Shown here piece by piece: positions 1 to 6,454 of a stretch of DNA of 18,991 bases. Below the pieces are notes generated by a model, which saw nothing but the letters and a program-made list of their open reading frames with translations, searched no databases and was not told the DNA's origin. Source of the DNA: Schizochytrium sp. CCTCC M209059 (Eukaryota > Sar > Bigyra > Thraustochytrida > Thraustochytriidae); NCBI GenBank assembly GCA_000818945.1, contig KN805383.1, forward strand, positions 139,630-158,620. Direction: 5' to 3'. Positions within the stretch are counted from its first letter, which is position 1; the number at the start of each line of letters is the position of its first letter. The translations under genes were made by a program, and so were the position numbers.

Positions 1-130
1 CGATCGGTCGGTCGCAGGAATGAGCCGGGTCCGAGCGCGGCGGCCTCGGGCGGGCGGTCAGGCGGCGAATCTGGGGATCCCTGGCGGCCGGCCGGCGCGC
101 CCCGGCCACTGCCAGCCGACTGCTGGCCCG

Positions 131-163
131 GCCTGGCCTGGCCTGGCCTGGCCTGGCCTGGCC
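131..163. repeat. (GCCTG)6 pentanucleotide microsatellite
   Basis: Six uninterrupted GCCTG units followed by GCC. The same pentamer, as its reverse complement CCAGG, occurs six times at 16484-16513. Confidence 0.95.
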
Positions 164-371
164 GGCCTGGGTCGGTCGGTGGCTGCGCAGAGGCAGGAAG
201 GCGGTGCGCGGCCGCGGTCGCGCGAGATTTTCGGGCCCGCAGCTGGGCGTACTCGACCCGCAGCCGCGACAGGTACGGCAGGGACTCTCGGTCGGCCGCC
301 GCCACGGGTCATGAGGCGCGCCCAGCGTTGCGGCGCGGCGCGGGTCTTGCGCCGAGGCCAGAGGCCGCAGG

Positions 372-426
372 CAAGCCAAGCCAAGCCAAGCCAAGCCACG
401 CCAAGCCAGGCCAAGCCAAGCCAAGG
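372..426. repeat. Degenerate (CAAGC)n pentanucleotide repeat
   Basis: About eleven CAAGC units in a row, most of them exact, with single-base variants in the middle (CACGC, CAGGC). Related in unit length and composition to the GCCTG block 210 bases upstream. Confidence 0.9.
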
Positions 427-651
427 CCGGCGCCTGTGATGACTGGCGGCTCGCCTGCCCGCTGCAGCTTGCAGCCTGCAGCTGCCTGCCCGCTGATTCA
501 GGCGGCTGCCTGCCTGTTGCGCGCTTCCTCACAACGTTGGTGGGCGCGGTGGGGGGAGGTGAGAAAAAGGAGAAAAGTTGTCACAGGCCGAGGGAAAGAA
601 AAGAAAAAAACTTTTGCTTGTCAAAGAGGATAAGAGAAGGGAAGAAAGAAG

Positions 652-673
652 TACGTACTAGGCCTAGTACGTA
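652..673. repeat. Perfect 22-bp palindrome with TACGTA ends
   Basis: TACGTACTAGG is followed directly by its exact reverse complement, CCTAGTACGTA, with no spacer. A second perfect palindrome, TACGTATACGTA, follows at 676-687, so TACGTA recurs through about 36 bases. It could be a dimeric protein-binding site or a cruciform-prone tract; no gene starts close by. Confidence 0.9.
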
Positions 674-833
674 AGTACGTATACGTATGCGGGAGAAAAA
701 GGTAGGTAGGAAAAGGATTGAATGCAACACTGAATTGGCAGAGCAGCGCGCACGTTCTTCAAGAGCAAGAACCTGCACTTGCGACCACAAGAACAGGTAT
801 TCGACCTTGCGAAGAAGACGCTACCACCCTCTG

Positions 834-950
834 AGCTGCACGCAGCGCAGAACAGCTGGGGCTGCTAGGTAGCTGGCAAGCTACAGCTGGCAGACAGAGC
901 GAGCGGTACGGCCAGCAGCCAAGCAGCTGCAGCAGCTGAGCGGGGAGCTG
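834..950. repeat. AGCTG-rich patch (seven copies, four as CAGCTG)
   Basis: AGCTG occurs at 834, 854, 871, 885, 925, 934 and 946, four of them within the CAGCTG palindrome. A TTTG/TTCG tetramer run follows at about 951-978. The meaning is unknown; CAGCTG is an E-box in animals, but this cannot be transferred to this organism from sequence alone. Confidence 0.6.
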
Positions 951-1638
951 TTTATTTGTTCGTTCGTTTGTTTGTTTGCCATGTGTCGCACCCGCCAGTT
1001 GGGTTTCATCGCAGAGTCTGAACTCAAGAAACGACCCCTGAAAAAGATAAAGAAAAGGAATCCCGAAAACGTTTTCAGCCGTCTTTCGACCTCTCTCAGG
1101 TCTCCCTGGCCTTCTTGACTGTTAGCAACGAAAGAAGAAAAAATCGAAACATTTTTTTTTCCTGACAAAAAAAAATAGAAAAAGGATTTCCGAAAAAACG
1201 TTTTTACAAAAGAATGAGAATCGGCCTCGCAGTGGCCTGCGTCCGACCTGGAACCGAGTTCAGTGGTTGGTTTGAAGGTGCGGGAACTGTGGCGGGACTT
1301 TCACGCGCGCGCCGCACCGCGTAGGCGAGGGGGAGGTGCGCGCAAGGAGTCCTCGCACGATGAGAAAGCACGAAAAAATGAAAAGTAACCATGGTGTGCA
1401 CTCTTGGTGATGCATCAGGCGTGCCTTTCTTCGATTCATAGTTTGGTTACTCCAAATCTTCTTCTCTCTCCATTCCTCCGTCTCGAGGGTATTAGTCTGC
1501 GCAAGCGGAAACAAAAGCGCGAACAGGTTTTTCTTGCTCACGGACGCACGCGCGGCGGATAGATCGTCTTGTCTGGCCGCTCAGCACGGCGGCCCAAGTG
1601 ACTTGGACTTTTAGTTTGCCTGCCACTATAGCAGCTCG

Positions 1639-1644
1639 TATATA
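1639..1644 (+). promoter_or_regulatory. TATA-like box of the phosphatase gene (tentative)
   Basis: TATATA lies 105 bases before the first candidate ATG (1744) and 210 before the second (1849). An ATG at 1657 opens a 14-codon frame closing at 1701, which would be a small upstream ORF if transcription starts before it. No transcription start can be read from sequence. Confidence 0.25.
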
Positions 1645-1716
1645 CATAGTATTACAATGTACACTAACGACTCACAGTCAAGCTGTCGGGCGATCAAGTG
1701 AATAATTCGGATACAA

Positions 1717-1743
1717 CGACGACGACGACGACGACAACGACGC
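1717..1743. repeat. ACG/CGA triplet repeat abutting the first ATG
   Basis: A run of ACG triplets with one ACA interruption ends directly at the ATG at 1744. The same triplet repeat, in other frames, encodes the Asp tract of FANCI (10334-10357) and the Thr tract of the peptidase (about 16600-16650). Confidence 0.85.
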
Positions 1744-2355
1744 ATGCTGCGCCGCGCGACCCGCGTAGCACGCTCTTGCTGGACGAACGTGTGCGCAGCT
1801 GACGCCTCCACGCGTGGACTCACCTCGTCCTCCTCTCCCAACAAGACCATGAGCGCCTTCCCAGACACAACCGAGGAGGAGCGCGCACAGGCGGCAGCCA
1901 TGCGCGAGGGCGGCCAAGCTGCCGCGGCGCAAGAAACAGACGCCGAAGCCGCAAAGCCTGATACCGTCGCGGACGCGCCGTCGACCTCAACCGTCTTCGA
2001 CACCATCCAGGAAGCCGGAATCGACGAAGACGCGAGACAAAAGTATGTGCTCATCAAGCTCACCAAGGATGACGAAACAAAGTTTCTCGTCCGAGGCCGA
2101 AAATTCGCAGCCTACCACAAAGACGCGGCCCAACCGACCATTGAACTCTTGCAGCAAAACCCCACACCAGGCATGTACTTTAGAGTCATGGGCGGTGGCC
2201 GCATCACACATTCGTCAGAGACAAAAAAGATCGAAATCTTTGGCTACTCCTATGGCTTTCCCTGGCAGGATGAACCCATGCACGAAACGTCCAAAGAGGT
2301 TCTTGCTAAAGCGTACCCAGACTATACCATAACCACCTCCAACGAGGGTTACTAA
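1744..2355 (+). CDS. PHPT1: Janus/PHPT1 family protein phosphohistidine phosphatase
   Basis: Enzymes of this family remove phosphate from protein phosphohistidine. The longest form is 203 residues; starting at the internal ATG at 1849 gives 168. Numbered from that shorter start, residues 65-168 are the family domain: KYVLIKL at 65-71; VRGRKFAAYH ending in His90, matching the catalytic histidine (His53 in human PHPT1); GGGRITH at 115-121; FGYSYG; and the terminal NEGY, like the NDGY end of human PHPT1. The animal protein is about 125 residues, so roughly 60 Ala/Glu/Asp-rich residues precede the domain even in the short form. The first 35 residues of the long form are basic (MLRRATRVARS...) and resemble a mitochondrial presequence. 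The ATG at 1744 has C at -3, a weak context; 1849 has A at -3. Family assignment is firm, start choice is not. A single exon is visible. Confidence 0.88.
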   Translation: MLRRATRVARSCWTNVCAADASTRGLTSSSSPNKTMSAFPDTTEEERAQAAAMREGGQAAAAQETDAEAAKPDTVADAPSTSTVFDTIQEAGIDEDARQKYVLIKLTKDDETKFLVRGRKFAAYHKDAAQPTIELLQQNPTPGMYFRVMGGGRITHSSETKKIEIFGYSYGFPWQDEPMHETSKEVLAKAYPDYTITTSNEGY

Positions 2356-2884
2356 TCTTCACAACCTCGCACAAGACGTCGCTTCTCCACGGAAGCTAGC
2401 TAGCCCTGCATCACGGCCACTTTCATCATTCTTTACCCAAGCTACATTTTTATATCTTCCGAGCTTTCAAGGCGGTAAATTGAAAGAATAATGACAGGCG
2501 CGCCGCAAGCGCCAAAATCAGTTCCCTGCCTCGCGCCTACGTTCGTTCTCACATCCCTTTCCGAGAAAACCAGGTCCACATGATGGCACGCTGCCAATTG
2601 CTTACTTGATCTCCCGAGGAAAAATAAAAATTTACCATAGCAAGCACCCCCAACTTCTTCGATTTCTTACTGCAAGCATTGGCGAATCAGTTCGTTGTGC
2701 AACGTTTTTTCCTCATACCACTTGCAGCGCACCGGAAAGTAATTCTCCTCCTTTCTTCATAAAAGCTTGACGTTGTAGCAAAGTACCCGCAAAAGAAAAT
2801 CCACATAGCTCGCTCGGGGCGTGTCAGCCTCGTCAAACCACGAAAATTATATTGTTTTCAAAATTGTCCCCTGTCGAATACAAC

Positions 2885-3000
2885 ACACGTAGTTGCGTGG
2901 CACGTGCCGTCTTGCTTAGCATCAGCTACAGATTGAGCTTGAGACACAGAATGCCGCCCACGTCGATGCCTGTTGACCACACGTAGCTTTTAAACACGTG
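2885..3000. promoter_or_regulatory. Duplicated bipartite element ACACGTAG-N8-CACGTG
   Basis: ACACGTAG at 2885-2892 is followed after 8 bases by CACGTG at 2901-2906. The same pair with the same 8-base spacing recurs at 2979-2986 and 2995-3000, exactly 94 bases later. The spacers differ in sequence. CACGTG is the core bound by many bHLH and bZIP factors. The site lies about 1.4 kb upstream of the next gene's ATG and 530 bases after the phosphatase stop, so its target is unclear. Confidence 0.45.
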
Positions 3001-3359
3001 CGTGCCCGCCTAATCTTCGGTGTATCACAAACGCGAGCATGCAGGCACGCATATTAAAACATGCTGCGTGAAAGGTGCAAAATAAATCGCAGGCCGTGAC
3101 CAATGAGCAAGATTTGAGCAAGACCTATCTTAACTTGGGCAGCATATCCGGAACGTCGATCAGAATTACTCTAATCGCCTCGTCAGCTGTGTTGCCAAGG
3201 CAACGTAAACAAAAAAATGTGTTGATCAAAAAGTAGGCATTCAAATCTGCAAAAGATCAGCCTGAAAACCATACGTCCTTTCCCCTTATCCCTGACACAT
3301 ACCCACAACAATGTAGGTACGACTAGGCATAGATAGCCTCAACAAGTACTAAGCTTGAG

Positions 3360-3861
3360 CGACCTTGTCCCCTTGGGTACCCATGATGACTCGGGGGGGA
3401 AACAAGAAACTCACTGCCCTTCCTGAGGCGTGCTCGTGCTCGGGCTGGCGAACCGCCCTCGAAATGACAGCCCTGAAATCTGACCCCATGGGGCGTGAAA
3501 ACTCTCGCCTGGGAACCACTTCTCTTCGCAAATACACACGCTGCAGCTACAGCGACCCCTGGCCATGTACTGTCCGCTACTTGGGCAAGTCTATCTGCCC
3601 CGGGTAGCGAAATCAAGCTCCAGGGAGCCGCTCTCTTCGCTTGCGAGATGCCGCTTGGACTTGGGGCTCCATGCGTTTTGCCTGCACGTTATGCATGCGC
3701 TGCCGCTCGCGGGGGCGCCACTTACGCTTACATACGTCGCCCGCCAACGTCTCCTGCCATTCCAGGCAAGTAACAATGCCAAAAAGCCTCCGTCTGCTCT
3801 TGGAGCACCCTCGGGTGGGTCTCCACGTTGACCCCACCACGAGATGGTCCGATCTGGTGGG
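3360..3861. other. GC-rich structured island of unknown role
   Basis: This block is clearly GC-richer than the sequence on either side and ends sharply in AT-rich DNA after 3861. It contains short palindromes (GGGTACCC; CCCCATGGGG at 3483-3492; CCCGGG) and two adjacent hairpins at its end: TGGAG (3801-3805) with CTCCA (3821-3825) around an inner CACCC/GGGTG pairing, and CCCACC (3833-3838) with GGTGGG (3856-3861) around an inner AGAT/ATCT stem. It might be a noncoding RNA gene, a degraded exon or a regulatory island. I looked for RNase P, SRP, U3 and tRNA signatures by eye and found none. Confidence 0.3.
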
Positions 3862-4002
3862 TTTACAATTATAAGACTGAGATATGTAAAAACATAAAAT
3901 GTATAATTTAATTTATGTGTTTTGTAAGAAAAGCACAAAGCTGCCTCAACTTGAGAGCGCTCCAGCAAGTCGAAGCGAATACCGCGAGGCGGTCGTGCTT
4001 TG

Positions 4003-4033
4003 GCGCACGCGCGCGCGTGCGCGCACGCACACA
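4003..4033. repeat. Alternating purine-pyrimidine tract with 20-bp palindrome
   Basis: Thirty-one bases alternate strictly between purine and pyrimidine, a Z-DNA-prone pattern. Positions 4003-4022 also form a perfect 20-bp palindrome (GCGCACGCGC plus its reverse complement). It lies 417 bases before the next ATG. Confidence 0.85.
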
Positions 4034-4438
4034 GCGAGCGGTCGTCTGGACTTGATTGCGTTTGTCAAAGAGCGCTTGCGAGGCGGAGACTTCATACGGA
4101 TAATATCTTGTAGCCTCGCGCGGACCTTCGTTTACAAGCAAGGCTGGCCTCATCATCCATCCAGAGTACACTCGACCTCAGCAAGTCGCAACCTTGTGCG
4201 CGTGCGCACTACATCTCGCGCTAGGGCTCGTATGCGCGAGCAACGTCAGCAGACCAGAGTCAGTCAGTTGGCCGCGCAGATCGCGGGTAATCTTTCTCCA
4301 GGCTTGCAACTTGCCAAAGGCTGGACTTGGTAAATCTGTATACCAAAGAAACTCCTCGACGACGTAGAGCAAAGCAGCATCGACCTTTTCGCCCGTTCGT
4401 CAATTCAGAGTCAGACCTCCTTGATCCTGCCGACCAAC

Positions 4439-6349
4439 ATGGACCAAACTACCGCTGGGGCCATCAGCCTCTCCCCACATAGTGTCAGTGTCCTTCCCGC
4501 CGACGTTGCCACCCAGAACGAGCACAACGACTGCGTAGATGCGCACAATCTCCCGGGCATGCCCTCGTCAGCGCCAAACTCCCCGACGTCTCCATGCGTC
4601 AGTTCTCCCGAAGCATCCTGCTCGTCAGGTGGCGGTCGCACTGGACGCTTTAGTGCCGAAGAACGACGCATTCTCGTTGGTCTCATATGGAATGACAGCC
4701 AAGTCCTCAGTGCCTTTTGCCATCAGCAGCGCAAGCAAAATATTCGCGGGAAAAGCTTCATGCACCTCATCACGGATCGATTCAATGAAAAGACGAACCA
4801 AAAGCGCTCCCACGATGCCGTGCGCCATCACCTCAAGCTACGCCGGTCCAACCTTGGCCCTCTGGTAGATAAGGGACTGCAGATCGCCCCCGCTGAGCGT
4901 GACATTCGCCTTCTCGACAAGCTTCTCGAGCACCGTTGGGTATGCTCCAGCCACAACGCTTGCACGCGATGTCTGCAAATGCATCGACTTCGCGTCCAAC
5001 GCGGACTCGCAAGGTGCGACTACGCGTCGTGCGGATCCTGCGATCAGCGACTGCCATCGGTCAAAGCCCCCTTTGACGCGAGGAGCCTTCTTCTCGAGGT
5101 TCGACGTCGCTTCTACAGCAAGGTAGCGCAAAATAGCGGGCACCATCTTGCTGGGGCGCACTCCCCCTACAGCCAGGCCCACGCGCCGCTCAACAGCCCT
5201 CGACATACATACAGCGGTCTCTCGAGCTCTCTCCACGCCTCGGACTTTGGTAGCTTTGGCATCCATGAAGAAAATGACCGCGTCGGGGTCAATCTTTACA
5301 ACCCTGCGGGGTCCACGCCTCGGGCATCGACGAAGTCCGGGCCACATAGCATTCACAGTCAATTCTCGTCCATGTTCCAGACCGACAGCAACGGCACCGA
5401 GGTCTCCGACTATGACCGTACCAACGAAAGCTATGGCGAAGAGCGCCCGCTATCCTATTCCATGCAGCACTCGCAACCTCCGCCGCCTCCGATCTCCACC
5501 ACCCACAACATTTTACACTTGAGTCAAGTTTACCCAGACCCGCTCGATCTGCTCGCTGGAGGTCGAACCCCATCGCATGGAAACAACACAACCTCCACGA
5601 ACAACAACAATCCCTATGACTTCGACTACCCCACAGCTCTCGGCGATCTCAAATCCGACGATGCTAGCCCACACAACGCGTTCCAGCGCTCGCCCTCGTC
5701 GAGTGCATCCGGGACCTCTCGCGCGCTTGCGCAGCTTCTGAAATTAACACCACGCGACGATGACAACGATGATGATAGAAGCCTGGACCGTCGACAAGAG
5801 CCACAACACGAGGTCCAACAGCACGTCTACCCGCTCCATGTCCACACGCAGCCCAAATCGCCCTCGTACATGCGACTCAACTTGCATAATCTCAACACAA
5901 GATGCCGCAATTTCTCAGAAACCTCAACGCCGTCCTCGCGATCTTCTTCTCCCGTGAGCCCCAACTCGCGGGCACAGTCCTCGGCATCCTCCCCGATGCT
6001 CTCGCCGACGCGCCAGCTGCCCGGAGGTCTGGCGCCTCTCAGTCTCAATGGTCCGCCTTCCACCCGGTCGCTTGACGACGGATCCAACCAGCCCACAGAC
6101 GCGGGACAGTCACCCTTTGCGCTTTCGCATCCGGGTGATTCGCCGCCCTCGCCCATGGGCCACTTCGTAACTGACGACTTTTTTGCTTCTGCGGCGCAGC
6201 ATCCACAGCGATCACATTTGGGAATCGTTCACAAACGCAAAGCAAACGAATCCGTTTTCAGCCCTGGTCCTGATTTTGACGTAGCTGACAGCGACGGACA
6301 CCACGCTTTTGAGGCCCGTCCGCAGGCCAAGAGTCCTCGTCTTGCCTGA
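4439..6349 (+). CDS. Uncharacterised 636-aa protein, Myb/SANT-like segment plus Cys cluster
   Basis: I do not recognise the family. The ATG at 4439 has strong context (A at -3, G at +4); there is no earlier in-frame ATG close by. Residues 1-70 are Ser/Pro/Thr-rich. Residues 71-140 look like a three-helix DNA-binding fold: a first helix FSAEERRILVGLIWND, a middle part, and a basic last helix RSHDAVRHHLKLRRSN. Residues 169-201 hold Cys169, Cys175-x2-Cys178, Cys193 and Cys198-x2-Cys201, a spacing that could bind zinc. From about 230 to the end the protein is low complexity: Ser/Pro, Asn runs, an Asp-rich patch, a Pro5 run, and many SP/TP sites, for example around genomic 5925-6010. Short basic patches (HKRK; the end PQAKSPRLA) could be nuclear localisation signals. 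I infer a nuclear regulator, perhaps a transcription factor controlled by proline-directed phosphorylation. A single exon is visible, and the gene converges on FANCI. Confidence 0.75.
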   Translation: MDQTTAGAISLSPHSVSVLPADVATQNEHNDCVDAHNLPGMPSSAPNSPTSPCVSSPEASCSSGGGRTGRFSAEERRILVGLIWNDSQVLSAFCHQQRKQNIRGKSFMHLITDRFNEKTNQKRSHDAVRHHLKLRRSNLGPLVDKGLQIAPAERDIRLLDKLLEHRWVCSSHNACTRCLQMHRLRVQRGLARCDYASCGSCDQRLPSVKAPFDARSLLLEVRRRFYSKVAQNSGHHLAGAHSPYSQAHAPLNSPRHTYSGLSSSLHASDFGSFGIHEENDRVGVNLYNPAGSTPRASTKSGPHSIHSQFSSMFQTDSNGTEVSDYDRTNESYGEERPLSYSMQHSQPPPPPISTTHNILHLSQVYPDPLDLLAGGRTPSHGNNTTSTNNNNPYDFDYPTALGDLKSDDASPHNAFQRSPSSSASGTSRALAQLLKLTPRDDDNDDDRSLDRRQEPQHEVQQHVYPLHVHTQPKSPSYMRLNLHNLNTRCRNFSETSTPSSRSSSPVSPNSRAQSSASSPMLSPTRQLPGGLAPLSLNGPPSTRSLDDGSNQPTDAGQSPFALSHPGDSPPSPMGHFVTDDFFASAAQHPQRSHLGIVHKRKANESVFSPGPDFDVADSDGHHAFEARPQAKSPRLA

Positions 6350-6454
6350 ACCTCTGACACTGTATTTGTTGAACAAAAAATGAAAGTATGCAAATCATCT
6401 CTTGCTTGAATTATCAGTACATACTCATCTCTACTCTAACTTGAGAAAAAAACG
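6350..6454. other. 105-bp convergent gap shared by two 3' ends
   Basis: The stop codons of the 636-aa protein gene and of FANCI face each other across 105 AT-rich bases. No canonical AATAAA is visible on either strand, so the two transcripts probably overlap at their 3' ends. Confidence 0.7.

Larger units (their letters stand above)
1..1743. other. Noncoding upstream region, rich in simple repeats
   Basis: No supportable gene. The first ~440 bases are very GC-rich; the open frames there only translate pentanucleotide repeats and read equally well on both strands, so I treat them as spurious. From about 540 the base composition becomes mixed, with purine-rich and T-rich runs. The stretch holds two pentamer repeat blocks, a 22-bp palindrome, an AGCTG-rich patch and a T(T/C)TG tetramer run, listed separately. 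The last ~110 bases, with a TATA-like stretch and a CGA/ACG triplet repeat, probably contain the promoter and leader of the phosphatase gene. Confidence 0.6.
2356..4438. other. 2.1-kb intergenic region
   Basis: No convincing gene. The first ~950 bases are AT-richer than the genes and contain a possible AATAAA signal at 2623-2628, about 270 bases after the phosphatase stop, and a duplicated CACGTG element. A GC-rich island spans about 3360-3861 and ends in two hairpins, followed by an AT-rich stretch to about 3920 and then an alternating GC/AC palindrome at 4003-4033. The open frames of 60-144 codons here overlap on both strands, have no recognisable domain, and several start at non-ATG codons. 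The last few hundred bases presumably include the promoter and leader of the gene beginning at 4439. Confidence 0.6.

Noticed and set aside
20..439. Overlapping 139- and 118-codon frames at the left edge
   Set aside because: They translate pentanucleotide repeats (GLAWP and KPSQA-type runs) on both strands; no non-repeat conserved content.
3301..3900. tRNA, SRP RNA, RNase P RNA or U3 in the GC-rich island
   Set aside because: No T-loop, SRP Alu or tetraloop motif, RNase P core sequence or U3 box pattern was found by eye on either strand; a single ATGATGA (C-box-like) with a nearby CTGA is too weak.
4421..4438. Extension of the 636-aa protein to an upstream start
   Set aside because: The codon at 4421 is TTG, not ATG; the ATG at 4439 has a strong eukaryotic context.
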